64,000 nt of DNA from Cytospora piceicola (Eukaryota > Ascomycota > Sordariomycetes > Diaporthales > Cytosporaceae). The notes under the pieces were generated by a model. It ran no database searches. It was not told the DNA's origin and saw only the letters and a list, made by a program, of their open reading frames with translations. Location: assembly GCA_023375675.1 (NCBI GenBank), contig JALQBC010000004.1:1116001-1180000 (forward strand), in the 5' to 3' direction. Shown piece by piece: positions 42,006-52,195 of the stretch (within the stretch, counting starts at the first letter, position 1; every line of letters starts with the position of its first letter). The position numbers and the translations under genes are program-made.

Positions 42006-43091
42006 ATGGATGGGAACAACTCTACGAATTCCACCACAGAAGTGGTTGACGAGGATAACAAGTATCGGATGCGACATGTCTTCCCAATGGACAGTGTTTT
42101 CTGGAGTATCGATGGTGGACATGAGCTCTACAAGTGCCTCATAGACCGCAATGAGGGGGACTCGTACACCATCTTCCTCGACGCACTGAGTATCGCAGTG
42201 AGCTGGTTGTGCAGCGGCACGTCTAAGGAGATCCTGCGGGAGCTCGGCCAAGAGGTCATCAACAACGAAGGCGTAGAGAACTTTGCTGCCCGGTCGGAGT
42301 GGACTCTTGACCAATGTGTGGAACGCTTCACAGGCTGGCTTGAGGAGGGAAAGACTCCCAAGATCTGGTTCGTTGATCTTGAGGACCGCAATGGTTCCCC
42401 CACTCTGGGCACCGCAGGGTTTCGAATACTCTTCGGCAAAGTGGAAAAGGTGGGAGGACCTCATGAGTGGAAGCCAAAGCGCCACGTTGAAATCGAGATT
42501 GCTAGATCTGTGTGTAACCCATCCAGATGTGTCCATCATTTGCTCGTATATCTAGTGCTAACCGTCTGGGAACAGCTGATGATAGGCCTCGAGAAAGCCA
42601 TAGAGACGGCAAGAACACGAATGGACCAGCTTTCGATCGAGCAAATGAATATGCATCAGTTCATCCTGGCATGCACACTTGCGCACGAACTTGTACACTG
42701 CTTCAGATACTTCATGAGCACAGGGGGGCGTGTCGAGTGGTGGAGATGCCGTACACCTGAGACTATGACGTTCCCTGATATGGAGAGCCCAGCTGATGAG
42801 GCTGGAACTTCCAGTTCAGGAGAAGCCGGGTACTTTTGGGAATGGAAGTTCCACGGTGGGATTGTGATTGTGCACAGCGAGGGGGACTTCCTGCTTCTAA
42901 AGGAAGACTGGGAGTGGTACGATATTTGTCCCGATTCAATTCGGAACTTTTTGAATCTGGGTACGTGCTATTTGCGATGCAGATATTGTCGTACAGAAGC
43001 TAACATCAGGTAAACAGAAATCCCCTCGGAGGGACTGAGGGCATTGGGGAGGAGAGACGACGTGAGAAGTTCAAGTGGTCCTAACAACTGA
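42006..43091 (+). CDS. Hypothetical protein with an HExxH motif
   Basis: The first exon, 42006-42960, starts at MDGNNSTNSTTEV. An intron at 42961-43017 (GTACGT...GCTAAC...AAACAG) is well formed, after which the frame ends at TGA 43089-43091, about 342 residues in all. The only recognisable element is LAHELVHCF (residues about 225-233), a zincin-type HExxH in a predicted helix. A third Zn ligand is not obvious. No signal peptide is seen. The 3' end is uncertain. An acidic coding-like stretch (TTEEEENTEKEKDDDSE...) continues to TAA at about 43303 in another frame, reachable only through an implausibly short intron, so a further exon or a frameshift is possible. Confidence 0.6.
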
Positions 43092-43950
43092 ACAGGGACC
43101 TTGGCGGAGGACAGGGGACGACAGAAGAAGAGGAGAATACAGAGAAAGAAAAAGACGATGACTCGGAGACATTCATGCAGGGTATGTTGGAGCATATGGC
43201 GCGAGATGCCGCCGCCGGCGAGAAGATCCAGTTGGAAGCAGCGATGCTGAGGTCTGTTGCCTTTGCCTCAATCTCGATTCCTGGGCGTACACATGCCTGT
43301 TAAGGATACGCCTGTTAAGGAGTATCATCACCGCAGCGTGATGGGAGAGGCTATCTCCATTTCCCGGCCAACATTGAAGAGAGAGAAATAATTTGAAGGG
43401 GTAGGGGCCTGTGTGTGCTTGTGTAATGGATTTGAAATAAAGTTGTACTTGGTAGAATATCAATTATCTGGAAATACCATATCTTGGCTGTGGCTTCCCC
43501 TTTGAAACATATTATGGCGGTTTGGAAAAGGGGATCGACCTACTGAAGTAGGCATAGTTCATGATCCGTTCCCGCCAGTGTCACTGTGACAAGCGTAAGC
43601 CCGCCTCGTTCCCGAGAACCTTCACTACAATGAGAACCCGACAAACACTGACTCGATTTGTTGACAGGAGCTTGACGATCTAACGGTCACCAAGACATTT
43701 GCGCTGGCTTGACTGACATGGTTCTGTGACACTGCAGTATTGCCGAGCGACTTCAGCGTTGATTGTTGGTGCCTCACCAAGGAATTGACACGAATACCCC
43801 AGGCCTCGTCCATTTCTCCCTGCACAACCAACAATCCCGTGCTGCGAGGACTTTCCAAACTCGAGTGTTTGCGACAAGTCCTACAGTTCAGCTTTTTTCC
43901 TAAAGACAAAAAGGGAAGCACACACACGCGCGCACACACACACACACGCA
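43092..43950. other. Intergenic, with CA-rich 5' leader
   Basis: Contains a possible continuation of the HExxH gene to about 43303. Just before the next ATG is a (CA)n tract at about 43919-43948 in the presumed 5' UTR. Confidence 0.5.
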
Positions 43951-44460
43951 ATGAACGCCTTCTCTCCGATCAACTCCTACGTGCTAGGAGCCGCCTCAGT
44001 GGGACTGGGCCTCCACGCCTTCCTCCGGCCCAGAGAGGAAACCACACGCTTCGGCCTGCCCCTCGAAGCCCCATCAACAACAAGAAAACCGGGCCCAAGC
44101 TCAAAAGAAACGACAGGCGCTCGGGCCATCGACAGGCCTGCAGGAGAAGACGGCTCTGCGTCACCGCTCATCTACATCAAGGGCATCAGAGAAGTCTCGT
44201 ACGGCGTTGCGCTCGTCGCACTGCAGTACCAAGGCAATGTCGCAGGCATCACCACGGTCGCCGGTGTCCTGGCGCTTACGGGGCTAGGCGACGGGATCGT
44301 GATCTGGTCCCACGCGGGAAGAGAAGGGACCAAGGCAACGGTCAAGAATACGAAGGCATGGGGCCACTGGGGAGCGGCTCTCGGGCTCGGATGTTGGGCC
44401 GCTTGGAGGGCGTTTGTGGCTTATGGGGAGTGGGCGGCTTTTCATGCTCTAAATTATTAA
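43951..44460 (+). CDS. DUF4267-like four-helix membrane protein
   Basis: A 169-residue intronless frame from ATG 43951. It has an N-terminal helix (YVLGAASVGLGLHAFL), a polar insertion at about residues 35-70, then IYIKGIREVSYGVALVAL, TTVAGVLALTGLGDGIVIW and GHWGAALGLGCWAAWRAFVA. KGIREVSYG and LGDG are typical of the fungal DUF4267 family of small integral membrane proteins, whose function is unknown. The leader directly before the ATG is a long CA repeat. Confidence 0.75.
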   Translation: MNAFSPINSYVLGAASVGLGLHAFLRPREETTRFGLPLEAPSTTRKPGPSSKETTGARAIDRPAGEDGSASPLIYIKGIREVSYGVALVALQYQGNVAGITTVAGVLALTGLGDGIVIWSHAGREGTKATVKNTKAWGHWGAALGLGCWAAWRAFVAYGEWAAFHALNY

Positions 44461-44870
44461 GGGATTCTTTCATATTGTGGGACTCTCTCTTTTTTCTCTC
44501 TTGTCTTCCCCAGGGAGCCCAGACCGTCCCAAGGCCTCGACTACTTCCCGTCATGATGGGGCCGCGAACGACAGCCGCCCGGGTCGGGGGAGAACTATCT
44601 GAGCAAGAAGTTTGAAATCCATGTCAACACCTCCAAGAGCGAAGTCGTATCGTATAAATACAATGTGATGGCCCAACCACCTCCCTCAACATCGAGTTCT
44701 GCTGGCGTCAAGCGGCAATTCGGAGCCAGGCCATGGCGAGATAAGGCAACAAAAGGAATGTTAACGGCGAAGCGGCACCCCACTTCTGCACTTTGGCCGA
44801 CATCCCTCCGGATATTGTCTCCGACTCCCGTCCGGCCGTCCGTCCCTAAGACCGATGAGCCTTCTTCTCC

Positions 44871-44909
<39 letters not shown>

Positions 44910-45245
44910 ATTAGAACAAAGTTAGGGGATGGTTGAATGACAGCCCCGCACACCCCAAAAATGTTATATCTATCTATGCGTCGCACAAAGCCATGGCGCC
45001 ATCCTCCATGATAAAGACGATATTCGTCTCCCTCAGCTTCTTTCTCACATAAACAACTACTTGCTTATCTACCTTTCTCTCCATCTCTACTAGCTCCGTC
45101 ATCTTGAAAGCACCAGCTCAGTCATCGTGGAAGCGGCCAGCAGGCTCGAAGATCATATCTACTTTAGAACATCACCAAACGTTGAGAGAAGAGGCTCAGC
45201 TCCTAGAGCAGCCAAAATAACCCACCTGCTCCTCCACAACCAACC
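44461..45245. other. Intergenic with (AC)n microsatellite
   Basis: No gene is supported. A pure (AC)n run of about 18 units lies at 44871-44907. Confidence 0.55.
44871..44907. repeat. (AC)n microsatellite
   Basis: About 37 nt of uninterrupted AC dinucleotides. Confidence 0.95.
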
Positions 45246-46547
45246 ATGGCGACAGCATCCGCCATCTACACAGCAGCAACGGCCTACACGGCCGTCGACA
45301 ACCGGTCCTACCCCTTCTACCCACACCCGGCCATCCACGGCTTCAACGTGCCCCCCGGCGTCTACATCTCCCCGCCGGACCACCACGAGGCCCTCCTGGG
45401 CCGGAAGCTCGCCCCCACGCCGCGCCACCTCACCAGCCGCACCCTCTACCTGCCCTCGCACGGCGACAAGGCGTCCCACCTGCCCGTCTACGACTTCACC
45501 AGGGAGTACAGGGACGCCATCCGGGACGCGCCGGTGGGGAGCTCCAAGTTCAAGACCACCTTCGGCCTCATGAAGAAGCCCGTCGGCGACGGCCGCGGCG
45601 CCAGCGAGGTCAGCTACCTCGTGGACTTCGACCCCCTCGAGGCCCGGCTGCCGCCGCCGCCGACCCCGCCCGCGTCCCCCGCCTCCAGGCCGCGCCGGCG
45701 GAAGAGCAGCGCGTCCAGCGTCGCCGGCGTCACGGCCCCGGCGCGCGCCACCGTCCGCCGGAGGATGCTCCGCGGCGGCGCCGAGGTCGGCCTCACGATC
45801 CCCGGGCGCGGGGCGGGCATGGGCGGTAGCGACGGCGACGTGGCGTGCACCATGGCGCCGGCGTCGTCGGGCGCGGCCGTGGACCTGGTCGTCAGCTACC
45901 CGCTGCGCCCGACCGTGTCCCGGTTCGGGAGCAGCAGGAACCCGTGGTTCACGTTCACGGTGCCGGGCGGCGGCGGCGGCGTGGACCGCACGCTGCAGTG
46001 GCAGGTGCACCCCGTCGAGCACGGCCTGCTGCGGTACACGCTCGTGGAGCTGCCGCGGCGGGCGGCGGCGGCGGAGGAGGAGGACGACAGGTGGTGGGAG
46101 GACGACAAGGAGGGGAGGGGGGGCCGCAGCTCGGGGGAGGAGGAGGAGGTGGCGGGCAGCAGGGGGGCGAGGAGGAGGGGCAAGCCGGCGTTCTCGGCGT
46201 CGGAGAGGAAGAACGAGCACCTCGTCCGTGCCATCTACCACAACGTCGGGCTGGGCTTCTGCCTCTCGCAGCCGCTCAGCGAGGGCGCGCTGCTGCTGCA
46301 GGGCGACCTCGACCCGGAGCTCGAGGCCGTCGTCGTGGCGAGCCTGCTGGGCCTGCTGTGGTGGGCCAGGGGCGACGAGGGCAAGCCGAGGAAGAACTCC
46401 AAGCCCGAGGGGGCGGCGCTGGCGAGGAAGAAGAGTGCCAGTGTGGCGAGCGTGGATGAAAAGGAGTGGGCCTCTGCGCACCCATCTCCACCCTCGTCGC
46501 CGGAAAGGAAGGGACTGTTCCGGAAGATCCTCAGGAGGATGTCATGA
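45246..46547 (+). CDS. GC-rich hypothetical protein, disordered middle
   Basis: A 433-residue intronless protein from ATG 45246 (context ACCATGG). No family is recognised. The first 120 residues and the segments NPWFTFTVPGGGG and KNEHLVRAIYHNVGLGFCLSQ look folded. The middle (PPPPTPPASPASRPRRRK, then an Arg/Glu-rich tract with EEEDDRWWEDD) and the Ser/Lys-rich C-terminus ending LFRKILRRMS look disordered. There is no signal peptide; a hydrophobic stretch near residue 370 (VVVASLLGLLWW) might be a membrane-associated helix. GC content is far above the flanks, which opens long Arg-rich frames on the other strand. Confidence 0.75.
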   Translation: MATASAIYTAATAYTAVDNRSYPFYPHPAIHGFNVPPGVYISPPDHHEALLGRKLAPTPRHLTSRTLYLPSHGDKASHLPVYDFTREYRDAIRDAPVGSSKFKTTFGLMKKPVGDGRGASEVSYLVDFDPLEARLPPPPTPPASPASRPRRRKSSASSVAGVTAPARATVRRRMLRGGAEVGLTIPGRGAGMGGSDGDVACTMAPASSGAAVDLVVSYPLRPTVSRFGSSRNPWFTFTVPGGGGGVDRTLQWQVHPVEHGLLRYTLVELPRRAAAAEEEDDRWWEDDKEGRGGRSSGEEEEVAGSRGARRRGKPAFSASERKNEHLVRAIYHNVGLGFCLSQPLSEGALLLQGDLDPELEAVVVASLLGLLWWARGDEGKPRKNSKPEGAALARKKSASVASVDEKEWASAHPSPPSSPERKGLFRKILRRMS

Positions 46548-46927
46548 TGAGGCACAGGCTGGCTTGATGGGACTGGTGTTTTTTGGGGGAATTTGCTTTT
46601 CATGGTAACAACAGGTGCTCACTCGGTCTTGATATCACGATACCCTTGGAAGATTACAAGCTTGATGGATCACACGTACATTGTTATGCTCGGGGGGTTT
46701 TTGTTATTCTTTTGTTCAAAAATAAATATGACTTCCACATTAATTCATTACTCTTATGGGTATCTCATCCGTGTCTGCTTTTACCGTGAACTCTCAAACT
46801 CCGAACCAAGCCCCTCTCCAAACATAAGCCATCAAGACCAGTATCCTAACGGCGCGGATACACAAACATCAATATTGACGGTTGTCCCCTTCTGATGCCA
46901 GCCAGCCAAAACACACATCTAGCCACC
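46548..46927. other. Intergenic between convergent genes
   Basis: 3' flanks only. Confidence 0.5.
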
Positions 46928-48164
46928 TTAGACCATGTTCTCCGGGGTGCGTTCCCCAGCGACAGGCTTGCGCGAGACACCATTCGTGCCCATACCGTTC
47001 GTGCCAGAGACACCACGAGTGCCACTCGCACCATTACCGCCATACCCACCAGCAGCACCACCCCAGCCAACCTTCCTCGTGAAGGTGGCGTGCATCAGCT
47101 CGGGGTTGGCAAAGTCGAAGGGCACGCCCCTGTTGAGGGGGATGTGATTAACGCGCCAGTCCCAGATAGCCGCATATGTCATCCGGTACGCGCTAAAGGC
47201 CATCATGGTGCCGATGATGGCGCCAGCCAGAATGTCGTACCAGTTGTGGAACTCATCGATGGTCAGAGCCCCGCCGATCAGGACGGCGCCCAGGATGGGG
47301 GCGTAGATGGCGATGAGCTTCCACATGGCCGGGTGGTAGTTGGAGAAGACCTTGAGCTTGGCGTTGAGGTAGAGGTACAGGAAGACGAAGCCGGCGAAGG
47401 CGGCAGTGGTGTGGCCCGAGGGGAAGGACTCGAGGCTGTCGTCGATGGTGTCCGGGTCGCCCGTGCAGATCTCGCGCGTGTAGTAGATCTGCTTGAAGCC
47501 CGCGGCGTTGTAGCCGGCGCCGACGGCGCCGGGGGCGTTGCTGGCGAGGGAGAGGTCCGGGTTGCACACGGCCAGGAAGTGGGGGCGGAGGCCGCCGATG
47601 AGCCACTTGAGGAAGACCTGGAAGACGGCGGCGGTAATCAGGGCGTAGAGGACGCCAATGACACCGTTGTTGACGTCCCAGAAGGAGCGGATGCGGATCT
47701 GCATCATGAGGATGACGAAAATGGGCACCAGGGCGGCCAGCAGGGCGGCGGCCCAGATGGGGACGATCTCCTTGCGGAGGGGGTAGGCGAACTGGGGGTA
47801 GACGACCTCGCCGTCGGAGAAGGTGACGGGGAAGGACCGGGTCGGGGCTGGGTGGGCTTCGTAGACCTGGGAGGTGTCAGTGTGTGTCTATGCCGATGAC
47901 GATGGCAATGTCTCCGATGGCTGTCTAAGTCATGGTATTGTGGAGTTAACTTACACCAAGGCCAATGGCACCCATACAGGCCATTGTGACAATATCAAGC
48001 CATGTGTACTTGAGCCACTGCCCGAATGTAGGCCGGGTCGACATGGAGTAGTAAGGCTCATTGCGCTGTCGGGGAGCACGAGCAGCACGAGAAGCACGAG
48101 GAGCACGAGCAGCACGCTCGGTAGAAGCACCACCGTCACGAGGTTGGCGGTTGAAGGGGCTCAT
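46928..48164 (-). CDS. PAP2 lipid phosphate phosphatase (DPP1/LPP-like)
   Basis: Two exons, 47955-48164 (70 codons) and 46928-47866, with an 88-nt intron (GTAAGT...CTCCCAG), give 382 residues. PAP2 enzymes of the ER or vacuolar membrane remove phosphate from phosphatidate and diacylglycerol pyrophosphate. Six helices are predicted. Motif 1 is KWLIGGLRP and motif 2 PSGH (SFPSGHTTAAF). Motif 3, normally SRX5HX3D, reads GALTIDEFHNWYD, keeping His and Asp but lacking the SR pair. This looks like a conserved fungal variant rather than damage. The N-terminus has an Ala/Arg repeat (ERAARAPRASRAARAPR) and the C-terminus is Gly-rich. Confidence 0.9.
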
Positions 48165-49511
48165 CTTGGCTGCTTCTTGAGTTGTTCTGGCTGGGTGGGT
48201 AGTACGGGCGAATTGGCTGAGGCCCTGTTGCCCTTAATTTATAAGAGCTTCTGAGATGACAGAAACCAGATTAATGTGAATGAAGTACAAGGAGGGATGA
48301 GAGCCAGGAAGGGGGACACACATATGGGTAGACGCAACGGGTAGATATTCGCTTTCAAGACTGCCAGACTGACTGCCCAGGTGCTCAACAACAACCTTGG
48401 ATGACGGGAGCTAATTCACCCTGGGCATCCATCTGGGCTGGTACAGGTTCGTAAACGTATGCGTGCCTGACGTCACCTGTACCATGGGCGAGGAGGAAGC
48501 AGGAGGAGGAGGGGACTTGGTTGTGTGATACCTTACCCAGCTACGCCAGCGTCACTGCTACGCTGGCAGATGGATATCCCCATCCCGAAAGGGGAGATTG
48601 GCTGTTACGTCGCAAGGGTGCCGTTAGTCTGCTTGATGGAAGCATCGAGGCCCAGCAGCCCCAGCAGGCCCCAGCAGGCCCTTTACCAAATGACTTCATT
48701 GCTTCAGATGGACGGGCATCCGCCGGGTACCCATACCTACCTACCTAGGTAGGTACCTAGGTATGTATGTACTTAGGTATCGTATCTGGAAACATGTCGT
48801 CTTGTACCTACTGTGGTACTTAGTCTACATACTTAAGTAGGTAGGTCAGTATACATGGATCAGATACTGGCTGCCTGGATGTGCCCACAACGGCAATCAG
48901 TTTCTTCCAATAGTATACATGTATGCCCTCTACTGTGTAGCAGGCGAGTGAAACATTGATCGTCAAGGCTGATTGACATCACCCGCCTTCCAAAACTTGG
49001 CATCGTGCTCCACGTCGAGAAGCTTGTCTCTGCTTCCGACCAATCAGATCCTGATCCGTACTTACACCACGACGGGAAGACCCACATGAGCTCGTTTGAG
49101 CGAACCGGCGGAGCTTGGGCCGTCTTTTGCGCCATGGTTTTCATAGTTCAACGTTCGACGACCCACACCCAACGTCAAACAAATCGAAGACACGAAGCCT
49201 TGAGACAAGCTGCGACACTCTTCCTTCTAACTTGCAAAGCTGCTTATCGGTTCCAAGGTGGGGTTTTTTTTTTCATGGCTGCCGCGCGAGTCTGGCTGAC
49301 CCTTGAGGCCTCGGTTGGACCTTGCTCCCACATCCAAGAGTACCCAAGTAGAATACTGGACACTGTCGCGGCCTGCAGATACGGCTGCATGGTTTCCCTC
49401 TCTGTTTACGATGACAGTTGACGTCAAACCTGGGTTTCCCCATCCACACAGCCCAGATATTACTCTCAGTAATGTCCTGACGCTGACCGAACCCTTTGCG
49501 AAAACCTCACA
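48165..49511. other. Intergenic with CCTAGGTA-type repeats
   Basis: PAP2 promoter, then a run of TACCTACCTAGGTAGGTACC-type units at about 48735-48845. No gene is supported. Confidence 0.5.
48733..48790. repeat. CCTAGGTA palindromic tandem repeat
   Basis: Overlapping TACCTAGG/CCTAGGTA units. The same unit is seen at about 31205-31280 and 63680-63735. Confidence 0.7.
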
Positions 49512-50140
49512 ATGGCGCTGGAAAGGGTGCCTGCCGAGATCCTGGGTCTCAGCCTGCGAGAGGCTCACTCCTCCGAAGATGTGGGCGCTACAACCCGAGC
49601 ATCTTCCGCTTTCCATTAATGCCTTTCTTCCAGTTCTCAAGAGTCAGCCATACTGAAGTCGGTACTTGAAGGATGCATGGGTGTCGAGGTACTGCACTAA
49701 GCTCTCTTGGTCGCCATCTGTCCTGTCCGGAACGACGGCGACAGTAGGGACTTCCTTGACGAATCCGCCTACCGACCTCATAACCTACGAACGGCGGTGG
49801 AAGAACTGATCGATGACATGGAAGGAGAAAAAAACTCTTTGGTGGCTGCAGAGTGGTGGCAACCGCGCCTGGAAGGCAATGATGTCGAATTCTGGGGTCA
49901 ATGATGACTTCAGGTACGCTCTGCTCTGCATTACGACACTGAGAAACTGCGCAACCTCGGCTGGGTCTTCTGGGACGAACAGCGCTTGACGGAATTCGGT
50001 ATTGCGTACCCAGGCACTGACAACAAAGGCAACGGCGATAGCTGGGGACTGCAGCCCCACACGTTGGTCAAACAATTCTACGGGGAGCTTCGACTACGTG
50101 CACCGGTTCTTCCCATCCTTCGAAGAGGGCCGCCCAGAGA
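49512..50140 (+). pseudogene. F-box-like protein gene with in-frame stops
   Basis: ATG 49512 opens MALERVPAEILGLSLREAH, an F-box-like start (VPAEIL). The frame is stopped by TAA at 49617-49619 and TAA at 49698-49700, each in the context of a CAA codon changed by one C-to-T step. It then runs clean to 49904 with DESAYRPHNLRTAVEELI, and after two more stops continues with LHYDTEKLRNLGWVFWDEQRL, a block typical of fungal F-box-associated proteins. The single consistent frame with several stops and no fitting introns points to a decayed gene. Confidence 0.6.
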
Positions 50141-51133
50141 TGCTTGAGCAGAGAAGGTCATGCCTCAATCTTACACCAAACCTCATTCTGGGTTTCGAAA
50201 TCCTGAGCTGGGCAGAGGGCCGTGTGAGAGCAGTGAGAGGCTGATGAGATCGTAAGGCTCGCCTGTCAGGTTACATTGGACCGACTCCAGTAGGATGCAT
50301 CCTCGATACTGGCACTATTCGGACATCCTCGCATGCAAACCAGTCTTGACTATTGTCTGAAGCAGAGAACAATGCAAGTCACCGTTGACGAGGAACGAGC
50401 CGGATGTGTGTCAATGGAGGTGAGTGGACGATTCGATATTACCTGAAGAAACATCATCCGGGGTTGGGGTCTTTGCTTGCGAGAGCAAGTGATATGTTCG
50501 AGTTGGGAGGGTCATTGAAGGGGAAAGAAAGAAGCAAATGCCCTGTTACAAAGGTAAGCAAAAGATGGGGTAAGTCGCTCATCTGCATTGCTGTAAGCAG
50601 ACGCCAGCTTTTGTCTGCGAGTTGATGCACTACATATTTAGGGAACGTGTAGCAGGTAATGGCAACTTTGGAACTCCAGAGTTTCGAATTCACTCATCAC
50701 TTGGTTCGGAGACTTTTTCCCGTAGCTGAAGCGTAGGCGCCCTGCCAAAGCAAGGTACGCGGCCGTCTTACAGGGTTCATGGTCTCTCCACCAATGCCTG
50801 CGCAGACCCATGTCGAGGTGATATCTTGGAGCGGACAAGGGACACAGCCATGATGGCAATGATTTGCCAATGGTGATGGCGTGGTGGCCCAGGGGGGGGG
50901 GGGGCTTGCCTCCATCGCGCTGGGAGTGATGCAATGCAACCCATGCCCTGTTTCGCTGTCTACCCCATCGACAAGGGGCGTTCAGGTGGCGTTGACCAAG
51001 ACCATACCGGTCAGAAGCTGGCCCCCTCATCATGTTCGAATCTGTCGCTAATCTAAAACCGAACGAAGACTCGGATTCAATCGCTGTTCCTCCGGCCCCG
51101 CAAGCTTCACCTCTCCGCTTCTCACCCTAAGAA
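50141..51133. other. Intergenic with poly-G tract
   Basis: The first 100 nt may hold a shifted-frame tail of the F-box-like relic (FDYVHRFFPSFEEG). About 13 consecutive G lie near 50892-50904. No gene is supported. Confidence 0.45.
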
Positions 51134-52195
51134 ATGGTTCGCAGCATACCTGCATTTGAGACCCAGCATCACCAACCAACCATGCCGTCATCCCCGAAAG
51201 AAGGCCCACTTTCCCGCTGGGCGTCTGCATCGTCAGCAACCACTGCCTGCGAGAGCCCGCTCCAGCAGAGCCACATGACGACTCGTCGCCAGACATGGGC
51301 ATCGGCGACCTGGGCTACCGGGCAGAACATCATCACGGGAATGCTCTACCACCACAAGGACAGCCACAGCACACAGCAGCACCATGAGCCCTATTATCAG
51401 AAGCTCCCGCAGCAACATGAAGCACCAGCGCCATTACCCCTGTCAAACCCTGTGCCTCTGCCACCACCGGCTACAGATCGCAGTACCCAGACGCCGAGCG
51501 TAAGACACCGACCACTCGAGCTGCCGCCGATCCCGCGGCTGCTGGGCAACGAGAACCTGGACGAGTGGGACGACATACTCGTCAGGACGCTGCGGCTGCA
51601 CGGGCTCGCAGACTACGTCAAGGCGCCCTACCCGGGCGTCCCGGAGCCGGCCGGGGGCGCCGGGGGCGCGGGCTCCGGGCTGCTCACCCGCGACGAGTGG
51701 GCCCGCGACCGGTCGCTCGTGTGCCTCCTCATCGTGGGCTCCATCTCCTCGGACGTGCGCGACACGCTCCTGGCGGCGGGCTACGACGCGGGCGAGGCGG
51801 ACCCCAGGGCGCTGTACGACCTGGTCCGGGACGCGGTGCCCCGGGCGGCCGGCGAGGACGCCGCGGGCCACCTGCGCGAGCTGGGCGCCGTCTCGCCCGC
51901 CGAGCCGCGCTTCGGCGGCAGCCTGCGCGGGTACGCCCTGCGGCTGGGGTACCTGCGGCGCAGGCTGTACGTGTCGGAGCCGCAGCCCAACGACAACCTG
52001 GTGCTGGTCATGGCCGTGCTGGGGCTGGCGAGGGACGCGAGGTACGAGGACCTCAGCATGGACCTCGGGCGGGAGCTGGAGAGGGGCGCGCTGACCTGGG
52101 CGCGGTTCATGAGCGACTTGGCGGTCGTGCATGGCCGGGAGGTTGCTGAGAGGAGGAGGGCGAGGAGGGGGAAGGGGCCGGAGGGTGTAGCTTGA
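51134..52195 (+). CDS. Gag-like (Copia/UBN2-type) single ORF, possibly domesticated
   Basis: A 353-residue intronless protein. The N-terminal 125 residues are Gln/His/Pro-rich and disordered. Residues about 128-340 are helical and follow the order seen in Ty1/Copia Gag proteins: NLDEWDDILVRTLRLHGLADYV (the W...L...L...GL opening), then DRSLVCLLIVGSISSDVRDTLL, ALYDLVRDAV, a central LRGYALRLGYLRRRLY helix, VLVMAVLGLARDARYEDL and WARFMSDLAVVHGREV. No zinc knuckle, protease, integrase or reverse transcriptase follows and no LTR is seen. The high GC and intact frame argue against a RIP-damaged element. Remote similarity is the only evidence, and it may be an unrelated helical protein. Confidence 0.5.
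   Translation: MVRSIPAFETQHHQPTMPSSPKEGPLSRWASASSATTACESPLQQSHMTTRRQTWASATWATGQNIITGMLYHHKDSHSTQQHHEPYYQKLPQQHEAPAPLPLSNPVPLPPPATDRSTQTPSVRHRPLELPPIPRLLGNENLDEWDDILVRTLRLHGLADYVKAPYPGVPEPAGGAGGAGSGLLTRDEWARDRSLVCLLIVGSISSDVRDTLLAAGYDAGEADPRALYDLVRDAVPRAAGEDAAGHLRELGAVSPAEPRFGGSLRGYALRLGYLRRRLYVSEPQPNDNLVLVMAVLGLARDARYEDLSMDLGRELERGALTWARFMSDLAVVHGREVAERRRARRGKGPEGVA

Noticed and set aside
42510..42555. Possible intron GTGTGT...ATCTAG in the HExxH gene
   Set aside because: Splicing there creates an immediate stop (TGC TAA); the unspliced reading stays open.
45159..46481. 440-codon Arg/Pro-rich open frame on the minus strand
   Set aside because: It mirrors the GC-rich codon use of the plus-strand gene at 45246-46547 and has shadow-frame composition without recognisable motifs.
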